IMG/VR virus record: IMGVR_UViG_3300009774_000011
Span: 1 to 40,716 of that record
Origin: a virus
Length of the DNA: 40,716 nt
Reading direction: 5' to 3' (one strand)
A model generated the notes under the pieces. It searched no databases, was not told where the DNA came from, and saw only the letters and a program-made list of their open reading frames with translations. Each line of letters starts with the position of its first letter. The first letter of the stretch is position 1. The position numbers and the translations under genes are program-made. This document shows positions 8,449-17,900 of this stretch, piece by piece.

Positions 8449-9489
8449 TTAATAATCTCCAGACAAATCAATACGAGTATTCACTTGCTCGTTGGTCTTG
8501 AAAATCTTTTTGTGTACGTCACGGATACGAACACCATACGCTGCTTCCAGCCAAAACTGAACCACGTTAGGATCACGGTCGATATTACGAACCTGAACAA
8601 ACTTTTCAGATTTAGAGGTATTGAAACCTAAGTCCATATTACCAACTTTTTGCAGAACCACTTTCGATCCTGATCCAAGAACTTCATCCGTTGCAATTTC
8701 CAATGCAGGGCAGAATGAATCTTCGCGCAAAGCTTCCAATACCTGAACCATGGTTGGCATTTGGAAAGCGTTCACTTTATTGCGATATGCATCACGTACA
8801 TTTTTCAATGCCGATAATGTGATCAACAATTGTGGGTTTCCACCGATAGTCGATTTCAATAAAGGATTTGCTGTTCCAATAAACGAAACAAGGTTATCGT
8901 AAGCCAGTGAATCAGCAGCAGTAAGCGGAGCAGCAAATGCACCGGTCACCTCAAGGTTTCCCTGACCTGCAGCAATATAACCTGCAGTTACCAATAGATC
9001 CAATGCAGGGAAAAAACCAGTCATTGAAGTCATAGGAGTTAACACAGCGTTATCGCGTTCAGCGTGAAACATGGCAAAAGCCACATCTTCAGAGTGCGAT
9101 TTTACAATACTCATCAAAATCAATTGTTCCAACGGGTGAACTTTTGATTTCAGATCCAGTTTGGTACCTGCGATTACCAGGGCTTTGTTTTCCTTGTAAT
9201 TCGTGATATTGTCCAATACCTCGTAAACAACCAATTCAGGTTTCAACGAAGTTTCAAAAAATTTAGCGATTTCAGCCTGGGCTGCAAATGCGGTACCTGG
9301 TGCATAAGGAATAGTTCCTCCTGCTTTACGACGCATGTTAATCAAAACATCTTCGTTTTCAACTTCCTGAATATTTAACTTCAACTTTGCAGCTGCAGTC
9401 TCCAATGCCAGGAAAGGCAAGGTACGCAAAATCGGATCGTAAGTTATTGCAGCTTCTGACAAGCCGGCAACGGTAATTACTTTTGCCAT
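8449..9489 (-). CDS. Major capsid protein
   Basis: This 346-aa protein lies directly downstream of an S49 protease and a scaffold-like gene, the usual place for the major capsid protein of an HK97-fold phage. Features that fit are an Ala-rich N-terminus, a P-domain-like middle (PQLLITLSALKNVRDAYRNK) and a C-terminal region with NVVQFWLEAAYGVRIRD, which resembles the closing strands of capsid proteins. It is followed by its own terminator, in keeping with high expression. The identification rests mainly on gene order and length. Confidence 0.75.
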   Translation of the reverse strand: MAKVITVAGLSEAAITYDPILRTLPFLALETAAAKLKLNIQEVENEDVLINMRRKAGGTIPYAPGTAFAAQAEIAKFFETSLKPELVVYEVLDNITNYKENKALVIAGTKLDLKSKVHPLEQLILMSIVKSHSEDVAFAMFHAERDNAVLTPMTSMTGFFPALDLLVTAGYIAAGQGNLEVTGAFAAPLTAADSLAYDNLVSFIGTANPLLKSTIGGNPQLLITLSALKNVRDAYRNKVNAFQMPTMVQVLEALREDSFCPALEIATDEVLGSGSKVVLQKVGNMDLGFNTSKSEKFVQVRNIDRDPNVVQFWLEAAYGVRIRDVHKKIFKTNEQVNTRIDLSGDY

Positions 9490-9508
9490 TGTTATTTATT
9501 TATTGGGT

Positions 9509-9961
9509 TTAAATTAATCCGTTTTTCTTCATTTCGGCAACAATAGCCAAAGTGTTACCTTTGTTCTTGTTTGCAAATTCCACCAATGTATCTGAAGTAG
9601 CAGCACTTGCTTCAGCTACCGGAGTTGTTACAGCGCTTTCAGCTCCGGGAAGCTTTGACAATGCAGCATTTTCAGTTTTCAAAGCGTCACGTTCTACTAT
9701 CACAGCATCGCGTTCAGATGTCAACGTTGTAGCTTCAGTTGTCATAGTGGCAATTGTAGCTTCAAGTTCGGTCACACGATCAGCACTGGCACCTTCACCG
9801 GCTGGCTCGTCATTAGATATAGCGTCCTCAATAACTTCGGGCGTTACATCCTCGGCTTTTAAATCTTCGTTTTTTGCAACGATCGATTCTACTACCTTGT
9901 CAAAATTGGCTGCTTTAGCAACGAGCGCATCGTACTTAGCAGATGATAAGATTTTAGTCAT
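9509..9961 (-). CDS. Scaffolding-like protein
   Basis: This 150-aa acidic protein has a central coiled coil (about residues 60-102, VTELEATIATMTTEATTLTS then RDAVIVERDALKTEN), an Ala/Thr-rich linker and a short C-terminal helix. Such proteins fill the procapsid, direct capsid assembly and are removed by the prohead protease, whose gene ends 3 bp upstream. The capsid gene follows. The composition and position make scaffold the best call, though sequence conservation is too low to name a family. Confidence 0.65.
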   Translation of the reverse strand: MTKILSSAKYDALVAKAANFDKVVESIVAKNEDLKAEDVTPEVIEDAISNDEPAGEGASADRVTELEATIATMTTEATTLTSERDAVIVERDALKTENAALSKLPGAESAVTTPVAEASAATSDTLVEFANKNKGNTLAIVAEMKKNGLI

Positions 9962-9964
9962 GGA

Positions 9965-10813
9965 TTATGAATTAAAATAGTTAAGAAAATTTTCAAATGT
10001 ATCTATGCCATCAATCAGGCCGAGTTCCAATGCTTTTTCAGCAAAATATACCTTACCGGTTCCCCATACTTTCCTGTCTGCTGTCAATTGATCAGCACGG
10101 TTGCTTTCAATTGTCGAAAGAAAGTATTCATTAAATACATCAAGACTTGCTCTTAATGCTTCAGGTTTACCGGCAATGGCATCGCGGAACTCTTTATTCT
10201 TGTCCGTGGATGCGGTTGCATATATTTCTATGATATTCACACCCATTTGTTCCAGTTGTTTGGATAAATCGATGATGGTACCATAACAGCCTAAACTACC
10301 AATTTCGGCCAGCGTACTGTTTGCACAGATAAAATCACAACCGCTGGCAATGCCATAAGCAGCCGAACAAGCCATATCATCAATAAAGGCACCTACGGGT
10401 TTATTCTTCTGGCTAATGGTTTCGTTCATCAACCGCATGGCATAACCTTCGCCACCACCACTGCCAATGACTAATACTACCGAACTGATATTATCAGAAG
10501 CATAGCATTGTTTCAGCAGGTCCGATTTGGTTTTCATACCTGCAGGTCCACACTCCTGGTCAAATTTGGTGATAGCACCAGAAATATTGATAATGGCAAT
10601 GGATCCTAACGGAACATTGTCAACCGATACCCGGCGATCATTACCGCTGTCAGCTGCAACCTGAATAGAATTACGGTCATTCATTTCCGGTAATGCCGTT
10701 GACAATGCCAACCGTTCACCTTTAATGTAATTCGCAATCAATGGAAGATAGTTTACGGCGTAAGCCTCATCTATCATCCAAATACCATTCAATATGTTGT
10801 GTAAGTAGAGCAT
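9965..10813 (-). CDS. S49 (SppA-like) prohead protease
   Basis: This 282-aa protein has the ClpP/crotonase fold of S49 peptidases: strand IAIINISGAI, oxyanion region VIGSGGGEG, nucleophile-bearing DDMACSAAYGIASG (about residues 140-155) and a C-terminal section ending AEKALELGLIDGID as in SppA. Phage members cleave the scaffold and mature the capsid. It starts the capsid cassette protease-scaffold-capsid. The first ATG is at 10813; an internal ATG at 10777 (MIDEAYAV) is also plausible. A strong terminator precedes the gene, so it needs its own promoter or read-through. Confidence 0.85.
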   Translation of the reverse strand: MLYLHNILNGIWMIDEAYAVNYLPLIANYIKGERLALSTALPEMNDRNSIQVAADSGNDRRVSVDNVPLGSIAIINISGAITKFDQECGPAGMKTKSDLLKQCYASDNISSVVLVIGSGGGEGYAMRLMNETISQKNKPVGAFIDDMACSAAYGIASGCDFICANSTLAEIGSLGCYGTIIDLSKQLEQMGVNIIEIYATASTDKNKEFRDAIAGKPEALRASLDVFNEYFLSTIESNRADQLTADRKVWGTGKVYFAEKALELGLIDGIDTFENFLNYFNS

Positions 10814-10836
10814 AAGCAGTTCGTTTGATATTAAAA

Positions 10837-10876
10837 AAGCAGTATTCTTGCAAATTGAATTGCAAGAATACTGCTT
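10837..10876 (-). terminator. Strong terminator with 17-bp perfect stem
   Basis: AAGCAGTATTCTTGCAA (10837-10853) pairs with its exact complement at 10860-10876 around a 6-nt loop, followed on the minus strand by TTTTTT. It lies after the stop at 10900 and before the protease gene. Confidence 0.85.
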
Positions 10877-10899
10877 ATATTAAAGTATTTAAAGGACTA

Positions 10900-11340
10900 T
10901 TATCCTATTAAACTGAGCTCAGGATGTGTCATTCTCCCTGAAATACTGAGTTTTGTGCCACTGTACCCATTCGCCTGACCCGGATTTACATTCTCCGCTT
11001 TTATGGTCAATGGATGTTCTTTGTCACCGGCAACCAATATATCACCATTACCGGTTATATATTTTATCAGAAACTTTCGGATCCGAAAACTACTAAATTC
11101 ATTATACCTGGTTAAACTAAACCGCGGGCAATAAATCACACCGGCAACAATATAAGGTGTCAATCCATTTTCATCTCCGGGAGTAACTGTTATCTCAATT
11201 TTACCCGGTGTCGCTTTAAAATCTACCCAGGGTTTTGAAACAGGTAGCGTAACAATTATTTGTTCGCCAACAATGGCACAACTTTTCACATGATCAGCAA
11301 AACAATATTGAGCCGATATGATTCCACCTATATTATCCAT
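10900..11340 (-). CDS. Hypothetical phage protein, late region
   Basis: The product is about 146 aa from the ATG at 11340 (MDNIGGIISAQYCFADHV). It is beta-rich throughout, with no signal, membrane span or known motif. The last residues before the stop are HPELSLIG. It lies upstream of the head cassette, between the late control region and a very strong terminator. A minor virion or assembly role is possible, but nothing in the sequence proves it. Confidence 0.55.
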   Translation of the reverse strand: MDNIGGIISAQYCFADHVKSCAIVGEQIIVTLPVSKPWVDFKATPGKIEITVTPGDENGLTPYIVAGVIYCPRFSLTRYNEFSSFRIRKFLIKYITGNGDILVAGDKEHPLTIKAENVNPGQANGYSGTKLSISGRMTHPELSLIG

Positions 11341-11441
11341 AAAATATAATTTAAAATAGTTTATATAATTGATAGTTAAACACTTCGTTATTTTCACCCC
11401 AACTATTAGACAAATAACCGAACTTTATGCACAAAATAAAA

Positions 11442-11942
11442 CTAAACTTTAACGTTTTTTTTCTTTTTGTATTTTCGTATTTCGCGGGTCCTGAAATTCT
11501 CTCTCCAACGATAATAATTTTTCAGTAATGCATCCGACGTGATGCTTTCAATCCGGTATTGACAAATAAAATAATTGACTGTGATATCATAATTCTGATC
11601 ATGCTCTTTTTTCTTGAGTTTAAGTTCATAATGTAACTCTTCCCAGAACATCAGTGATATTCTTTTTTGTATGATCGCGCATGATTTTTCAGACAGAAAG
11701 TTATAGCTGGCCGGATTCTTCCTGAAGCCATCACTATCACCATTCATACGGCTGGGTAATACTATTTCAAGGTTACCGCTGTCCTGGTAATAGTTTACCG
11801 GGCGACGTTGAAGCAAATCGTAAATAGTAATATATAAATCTGTTTTTTGTGGAAACTGAACAGGTTCGGTGAAATCATTTCCCCATTTCCCAATAGCATA
11901 TTCAGCAAGGTGCGGTTTGATGGTGATCTTTGTCGTATTCAT
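11442..11942 (-). CDS. Hypothetical phage protein, first late gene
   Basis: This 166-aa basic protein starts MNTTKITIKPHLAEYAIGKW and ends in a Lys/Arg-rich tail (EIRKYKKKKNVKV). The HLAEYA segment and the later KRISLMFWEELHYEL helix suggest a compact nucleic-acid-binding protein, as for late transcription or DNA transactions, but no standard HTH is clear. It is the first gene after the 670-bp non-coding region that divides early from late genes, so it may be an early-late regulator or first member of the late operon. Confidence 0.55.
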   Translation of the reverse strand: MNTTKITIKPHLAEYAIGKWGNDFTEPVQFPQKTDLYITIYDLLQRRPVNYYQDSGNLEIVLPSRMNGDSDGFRKNPASYNFLSEKSCAIIQKRISLMFWEELHYELKLKKKEHDQNYDITVNYFICQYRIESITSDALLKNYYRWRENFRTREIRKYKKKKNVKV

Positions 11943-12163
11943 AGGCTACTTTTTGAAAACTAACACGGTTAATATCAGATTTTTAAACTCAAATACAATA
12001 TACTGATAATTCACATAAATACCAACTATTCATCATTATTTTTTAATTATAAATCATGATCCCAACATACCCCCCAGGGGGCAACACAGGGTTTTACTTT
12101 GAACATTCGTGCAAAACGGGCTACATCATTTTTTAATGTATTAAAAACAAGCAACTTAACACC

Positions 12164-12266
12164 GTACTTTTTTTCGTACGAAATCGTTTTTTTTCACCCT
12201 ATACCGTACTAATTCAATTTTGGAACACCTTAGTACGAAAAGTACAAAATAGTACAAAATTCGTAC
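12164..12266. promoter_or_regulatory. GTAC-motif cluster in early/late intergenic region
   Basis: GTAC occurs seven times (starting at 12164, 12176, 12206, 12233, 12242, 12252 and 12263), the last four spaced 9-11 bp apart, and AGTACAAAAT is repeated exactly in tandem at 12241-12260. One helical turn between copies suggests a protein array on one face of DNA. It lies 220-320 bp before the first late gene. The rest of 11943-12612 is A/T-rich and holds only a possible 19-codon reading frame at 12393-12452 (minus), with AAGGAGG upstream, whose reality is doubtful. Confidence 0.4.
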
Positions 12267-12612
12267 AGCCGTAAAAATCTGATATTTAATTAAATACTTT
12301 TCAAAAAATAGCTTTTGTTCCAATGTACACTTTTTTCTCTTTTTTTTAGATAGTCATTTTTTGAAAAGAAGATAAAATAAAAAGAAGAAATATTATATAG
12401 GAGCCTCTCCGGTTTCGGAACTGTTTTTACCTTTTTTATGGACGGCTGCCATCCGCTTTCCTCCTTCCGGATTTACCTTTTTTATTGGAACTTATGATCA
12501 CGGTTTTTGGGAGTACAATTGTTCCAATTTTTATGTAAATGAAATAAGGGGGTGCGGGGGAATTCAGCCAAAAAAGTTTTAATTAGTACTGACTCTGTAC
12601 ACCAACAAACAG

Positions 12613-12641
12613 AAGCAGCCGGCACGATGTGCCAGCTGCTT
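12613..12641 (-). terminator. Terminator at end of early operon
   Basis: AAGCAGC...GCTGCTT and an inner GGCAC/GTGCC form a 12-bp stem with one mismatch and a GAT loop. On the minus strand it is followed by TTCTGTTTGTT. It lies 30 bp after the stop of the last small early gene, so it probably ends the replication operon. Confidence 0.65.
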
Positions 12642-12670
12642 GTAATTACTACCGTCTATGATGTAATTTC

Positions 12671-12823
12671 TCAGTTAAATACTTCCTGCAGTGTCTTTAC
12701 AGGATGATTTTGATTGTCTTCGTAGCATTCAACGAACTCAGCGCCCTCTATAGTTATCAGGGCTTTCATGGAGATCACTTTGAGATCTAGAGTTACAAAC
12801 TCCTTTAGATGTGTAAATATCAT
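12671..12823 (-). CDS. Small early protein (50 aa)
   Basis: A 50-codon frame begins 11 bp after the SSB-like gene stops and ends just before the operon terminator. The product contains MKALITIEGAEFVECYEDNQ in its second half; an internal ATG (residue 19) would give a 32-aa form that may be the true start. No function can be assigned. Its place between a gene and its terminator, with little spare DNA, supports coding. Confidence 0.45.
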   Translation of the reverse strand: MIFTHLKEFVTLDLKVISMKALITIEGAEFVECYEDNQNHPVKTLQEVFN

Positions 12824-12834
12824 GGCCTACGACA

Positions 12835-13200
12835 TTAAAAGGGTAAGTCACTGCCTTCACCTTCGACAGGTGGAACTACTTCCATTTCTGCAGTGGCATC
12901 CATCTGGGCAGGAACTATCGATTTGACCCCTCCGATAACCGGCATAGCATCTTGCTGCTCTTTGGTCATAGCATTATACACTTCTTTATCCAAACTTTGT
13001 TTCAGAAAGTGCGTGTCGGCATACTTCTGTTCCTTGTATTGCAAAGCTGTCATGTTCAGATAAACGCCTTTTTCACCAATAAACAGGTTGGCATCTTCCA
13101 CCGGGATCACAATACATTTCTTTGTTTCCGTGTTTCCCTTCAAGTTCACCAGCGCTGCGCCTGGTATCTTGGTCAAATTCACTTTGATTGATAAATTCAT
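12835..13200 (-). CDS. SSB-like single-stranded DNA-binding protein
   Basis: This 121-aa protein has a beta-rich N-terminal ~75 residues (LSIKVNLTKIPGAALVNLKG and later KCIVIPVEDANLFIGEKGVY) suited to an OB fold. It then has a disordered acidic linker and the terminal residues GSDLPF, the classic acidic-Pro-Phe tail by which SSB recruits replication proteins. It lies in the operon with the primase-helicase, whose own end (DDDKPF) is similar. The N-terminal fold is not clearly Ssb-type, so it may be a phage analogue. Confidence 0.55.
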   Translation of the reverse strand: MNLSIKVNLTKIPGAALVNLKGNTETKKCIVIPVEDANLFIGEKGVYLNMTALQYKEQKYADTHFLKQSLDKEVYNAMTKEQQDAMPVIGGVKSIVPAQMDATAEMEVVPPVEGEGSDLPF

Positions 13201-13223
13201 TAGATTGTTTTTTAAATGATTAA

Positions 13224-13547
13224 TTATAAATAGTTAGAATAATATGCTTCACAAATAAACTCATACTCTGCCGGTAGCTTCTTTACTCCCACTATCACGG
13301 CCATTCCCCGTGCAGCCATCTCGTAAAGCTGCTGGTTCATCCCCGGTGAAGTGCGGAAGTTGTGCAAATCCGCCAATAGAAAGTAGGCACCAGGCACATT
13401 GCACTCGTAGGGTGTTGGCTTAATTAGCTTACCGGCATCGCCCCGGGTTAGTGCAAAACCACACTCTACTGTTATTTTCTGAAGCAGCTGGCGCCTTACA
13501 TCTGCATCCGGGCAAACGGCTACTATAATTTTATTTTGCTTTTTCAT
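13224..13547 (-). CDS. Hypothetical early phage protein
   Basis: The 107-aa product begins with strand KIIVAVCPDADVRRQLLQKI and later ARGMAVIVGVKK, the alternating pattern of a small alpha/beta (Rossmann- or P-loop-like) domain, but no intact nucleotide-binding motif is visible. It overlaps the upstream gene by 4 bp. It belongs to the replication operon and has no recognised family. Confidence 0.55.
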   Translation of the reverse strand: MKKQNKIIVAVCPDADVRRQLLQKITVECGFALTRGDAGKLIKPTPYECNVPGAYFLLADLHNFRTSPGMNQQLYEMAARGMAVIVGVKKLPAEYEFICEAYYSNYL

Positions 13548-14092
13548 TTTCTTCGTTTTGAGTGTTTCCGGTTATTTCCTTTCTGTTTCTTTTTAGGATT
13601 ATCTATAAGAAATTTATTATAATTATCTTCAAGATTAGCGTTACTTTCAAGAGGAAATTCAAAACTAAATTCATTCTTATAGTAATCTGATATGGTTGGA
13701 AAATCAGGTCTTTTTATTATATTCTCCGGAGGAATAGAGAATCCTCGGGACTTCTTCAAATAGTCGGGTAAATCATATAAGAAACTACGTCCTGAATTTA
13801 TTCCACCAGCAAAATATATTGGTGGATTACTATTTAAAAGTGATTCAACCAGTGCCAAATGGTGGCTGCTACCTGCCAATAAATACAATAAACTTTTTTC
13901 CGGAATATCATTTACAATCGTGGGTTCTCCAATTATATGTTCGTAAATTTCATAATTCCCCAGGTCACCATCCGGAAGCTGCATAATATGATCCAGCACT
14001 TTTCCGTCACGGTCCTTTTTATTGGACCTTTCATCAACAAAGAAGAAATTCTTAGTACTATCCGGCTTATAAACTACATAGTATTTTTTCAT
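13544..14092 (-). CDS. Hypothetical early phage protein with basic tail
   Basis: The product is 182 aa. The N-terminal half is compact (KKYYVVYKPDSTKNFFFVDE), a Gly/Ser-rich turn follows near residue 112 (FAGGINSGRSFLYDLPDYL), and the last ~20 residues are highly basic (PKKKQKGNNRKHSKRRK), suited to nucleic-acid contact. It starts 2 bp after the previous gene stops and overlaps the next by 4 bp. No family is recognised. Confidence 0.55.
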   Translation of the reverse strand: MKKYYVVYKPDSTKNFFFVDERSNKKDRDGKVLDHIMQLPDGDLGNYEIYEHIIGEPTIVNDIPEKSLLYLLAGSSHHLALVESLLNSNPPIYFAGGINSGRSFLYDLPDYLKKSRGFSIPPENIIKRPDFPTISDYYKNEFSFEFPLESNANLEDNYNKFLIDNPKKKQKGNNRKHSKRRK

Positions 14093-14094
14093 GA

Positions 14095-14430
14095 CTATTT
14101 ATTTCTAAGTTTTTCTATTTCAATTTTTTCCTGAAGTATTTTTTTTAGTGCCGGTAGTATTTCCTGAGCAAATCTTTCAACAGAGTTATCTATTGATCTA
14201 CTATGAGCAATATAAGATAATCCTTGTGCTATCTTTTTACCAAAATACGATTCTTCCAATGACAAAAGAAATTCTTTGAAAGATTGCTTCCCAATACTTC
14301 TCCATGCAAATGAGAAGTTTCCATAATCTGTAACTGAGCCGAAAAATCCGTCGGATGTAATAACTACCTGTCCTAACCAACTACCGTCCGGGTTCTCTAA
14401 CCGATAGCTTTGTGCTTTAATTTCATGCAT
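14095..14430 (-). CDS. Hypothetical early phage protein
   Basis: The 111-aa product has a beta-hairpin-like N-terminal half (SYRLENPDGSWLGQVVITSD, FSFAWRSIG) and a C-terminal helix ending EKIEIEKLRNK. It resembles small phage proteins often found with DNA-modification or replication genes in Bacteroidota phages, which is a resemblance in layout only. It lies between the adenine methyltransferase and two other unknown genes of the operon. Confidence 0.55.
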   Translation of the reverse strand: MHEIKAQSYRLENPDGSWLGQVVITSDGFFGSVTDYGNFSFAWRSIGKQSFKEFLLSLEESYFGKKIAQGLSYIAHSRSIDNSVERFAQEILPALKKILQEKIEIEKLRNK

Positions 14431-14463
14431 ATATTATTTTTAAAAATGGTTTTTCGTCTTTAT

Positions 14464-14964
14464 TTAGATTAAGTCAAATACTTTAAATTCAGTTTCATTA
14501 GGATAACCTTTTTCCAACTCAAATACACAGGTCTGAATGCGGGCATATTGAAAAGTTTTACGAGGAAGTGACGTGATTGATTTCAATCCGAATTCTTTTA
14601 AAAATCTTAATCTTACATCTGAATCTAAAATTGTAAACCAAGGCATTAATGCAATAATATGATCAGACATTTTCATGCATTCCATTAATATGTAATATCC
14701 GAGGCGCAAACCTTTAATATCAAGATCTTCCGGAATACCAAAAGCATATTTTGTGGCAAATGGTGGATTCATAACTATACAATCAAAATGGTCAGTTGAT
14801 AAATTAAAGAAATTATCCGGAGCAGTAACATCGTAATTATCTAAATAGCTAACTATATTACCAATACCCGGTGTTGGTTCTAAAATGGTTTTACAATGTC
14901 CTGGAATTAATGAAGCCATATATTCGGCTACAATTTTTGGTGTTTGAAATTCGGTTTTATACAT
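14464..14964 (-). CDS. Phage N6-adenine DNA methyltransferase
   Basis: This 166-aa minimal methyltransferase shows SAM-binding motif I as ILEPTPGIGNIVSYL (about residues 26-40), an acidic residue after the next strand, and the catalytic motif IV as CIVMNPPFATKY (about 63-74). There is no target-recognition domain, as in small Dam-like phage enzymes. It probably methylates phage DNA against host restriction or helps control replication. It follows the primase-helicase by 10 bp in the same operon. Confidence 0.8.
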   Translation of the reverse strand: MYKTEFQTPKIVAEYMASLIPGHCKTILEPTPGIGNIVSYLDNYDVTAPDNFFNLSTDHFDCIVMNPPFATKYAFGIPEDLDIKGLRLGYYILMECMKMSDHIIALMPWFTILDSDVRLRFLKEFGLKSITSLPRKTFQYARIQTCVFELEKGYPNETEFKVFDLI

Positions 14965-14973
14965 GATTATTTT

Positions 14974-17900
14974 TTAAAATGGTTTATCGTCGTCATTTGC
15001 CGGTCTTACTTCATTCTCCGGAGAAACAACCGGATAGACCAATATTTCTTTTTTATAAGTGCCATCGCTTTGCAGCGTGCCCATTTCGGAATTTAGTATT
15101 CCGATCAGGAAGTATTCCACACCACCCGATTTATCATCCAGATCCGGTCGGCCATCGTGATCGTATTTCGTCGGTTTCCCGGACTTCTGATCATATAGGT
15201 GTGGATTGAATGCAAATCCTTTCCAGGTGCAGAACGATTTTATTTTATTCTTAAAGCTGGTTGGCGATACCAGTTTTGGATTCAGGTTCGAATACTTTAT
15301 AAAATCTTCGTATAAATGCTGACGCTTCAGCCTTATATTCAACTTATCCGGATCACTCCAGTATTCATCTGCCCAGCTCAGGAATGTTTCACCCATTTGT
15401 TGCCGTAACTGGCGGGTTTCAATGCGTTCCCGTGGTGCCTGGATCACGCCGTACCTGAGGTAAATTTGCAGGCAGTTAGCCAACAGGTTCCAGAACAGGT
15501 TCCACTGATCAAAATCCCAGTCGTCGAAGAACAGCCCGCCAAAATCATCCTTAGGCTTGTGCTCATCGTTGTAAAAATCGCTGAAGGCAATAATATACTG
15601 CCGGTCCATAAAACTCGAACCCGATCCGTTCAGCGCGTGGTTGGAAGTAATATACAGCTTCGGTGAATGATTGAACGGGAACGTTGCCCGGCGACCGCCT
15701 TTATAGTTCACGTTCCAGTCACCGGTGATGGGCGCAAACAGGAACTCAAGGGAGAAGTTTACCCGGACGTCATCCACAAAAACACATTTCGACTTTTCAG
15801 TCAGTGAATCCCAAAGAAACGGATCGCTTTCAATTTCCTTCTTCTTACCATCGATATAAACGGTAGGCATAATATGCTTTTGCGCTTCACCCAGGATAGA
15901 CTTTCCCGATCGACCGTTCGATTGTCCAACTTCGCTTTGCTTTCCATCCATGGCAATCACAGCGCGCGACACCGACCGGTCTTTTGCCGATAAGGATAAA
16001 TAGCCCATGGCCGCCAGTTTCGAAATTAAATGCACAATATTCTCCTGTAGTTCCTCCGGTTCTACCGTCACTCCGGTTTCCCCTTCGGCCAGTTGCTTTT
16101 CCTTTCTCCAGGTGAAGTTCGATGCATTGATCAGGAACTGCAGGAACTGGCAGCGTTCTCCTTCCGGCGAAAGCGTGTAGCTCAGTTTCCCGGCTTCGTC
16201 CTTGGTTACGTTTATCATGGGGCGTTTGAGCAAAGTTGCCGGAAAGTCATGTTTCTGATCGCTCCAGATATTGTACGATACGGCAGAATAATCCAGCTCC
16301 TTGATTTCACTCTCTTTGATCTCCCAACACCGGTCTTTAAAATAAAGGCGTTGGTATTCACGGCTCGACTCTTCGAAGTCCGGACGGTTAAAATTCAGGT
16401 TACTCAGTTTATCAGGGCCCAGGTATTGAACGCCACCTTTGTATATCATTTCCAAAATACTTTCATTCGCTGCTACCTTGGTAAAGTCGGTCACGTAATC
16501 GCGGATCTCGAAAGGTTCTACCGTGCGTACCGTTGGATGATTGATATGGATAAACTGATAGGTTTTACCATCCATATTCATATAGCGGTAATATCCACGG
16601 TTTTGAAGAAAAGTAAAACACCGGCCATAACGGAATTCATAACTCACCGGTTTCTCATTACCATTACGATCCATCCCTTTTACTTCTTCCCAATATTTTT
16701 CGTCACTCTCCAGGGGCTGGGCACTTTCAATTTCTTCCTTTTCATTTAACCGCCAGATGTGCCTTCCTATTTTGAATTCAGGCAGGTTTTTCAGTATTTC
16801 AAAGTGTGTTTTGGCAAAAACAGAAGGATTGTTCAGGCTCCAGAGTTCCTCCAGCTTATTGTCCGGCCAAGAAGTTATTTTAAATAGCTGCAGGTATTTT
16901 CCCGTCAGATTTTTCTCGTTGATCAGAAAATCGATATCAGCTGCTAACACTTCCGGAGTTGCCTTGAGCGTATTGGCCAGCAGGTCATCAATTCCCTTAT
17001 CATGCCGTTCGTTTGGCTTCACATGGCCAACGTATATTTCAATGTATAATTCGCGGTTCTTGAGGCTCCGCATATATTCCTTGAAATTTTTGGCAGCATA
17101 AAAGAAATTGCGTGGCCGGCCATCCACCGAATCATTAATCTTAATATTGTTCGAAAGCTCGTTCCAGTCAGCATCAAACAACAGGCATACTTCTTTCACG
17201 CCCATTTTTTGAATGATCTTAATCAGATCCTCCGGAAGTTTGCCATCACGGGCAATATTCTGAATACCGGCAATACCAACAGACCATACACCATGTTTAC
17301 AGGCTTTTTCGGCTTTTTTCTCACCTTCCTGCAGAAACAGCCGGTCTATCGTTTGTCCTGAGTTATAAAGTTCGCGAAGCTTCTCCGGGATATATAAGAA
17401 GTTCCCCGATCCGTAAGGCGACTTGTATTTAGCCGGCTTTCCTTTACTGTCTTTATTCTCGTCAGGAAATTGAAAACGAACGCGGAAAAACTCTTTGAAT
17501 TTGCCGGTATATTTACCTTTTGAATCCTTGGTTTCATACTTCACCGGATTGCCTTCAATATCGTAATACTCTATAATTACATCATCTCCATCTATCGGAT
17601 CGAAGAACTTATTGACTGTTCCCGGACGGAATATCTTTTTGTCGGTAGTAGTATGCGCTTCGGTAATGGTAATAATTTTACTCGATACATCCTTTGGGCT
17701 CAGTCCGGACTCGGTAAGCATCCGCTCACAATAAGACGCCGTTTTTTTTGTTTCTTTTTTTACGACTACTTTTTTAGAACTTGCAAAAGGGATATCGGCC
17801 ACAATCGAAAACCGCCGGTTCAGATAGTCCAGTGCTTCAGGGAATGACTGGTTTTGTGCCTTATATAGAAAATCAACTGCATTGTTTCCACTTATATTAT

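Noticed and set aside
9552-9980. 142-codon plus-strand frame opposite the scaffold-like gene
   Set aside because: It is the complement of an Ala/Thr/Glu-rich coding sequence, giving Ser/Ala-rich nonsense; gene order supports the minus strand.
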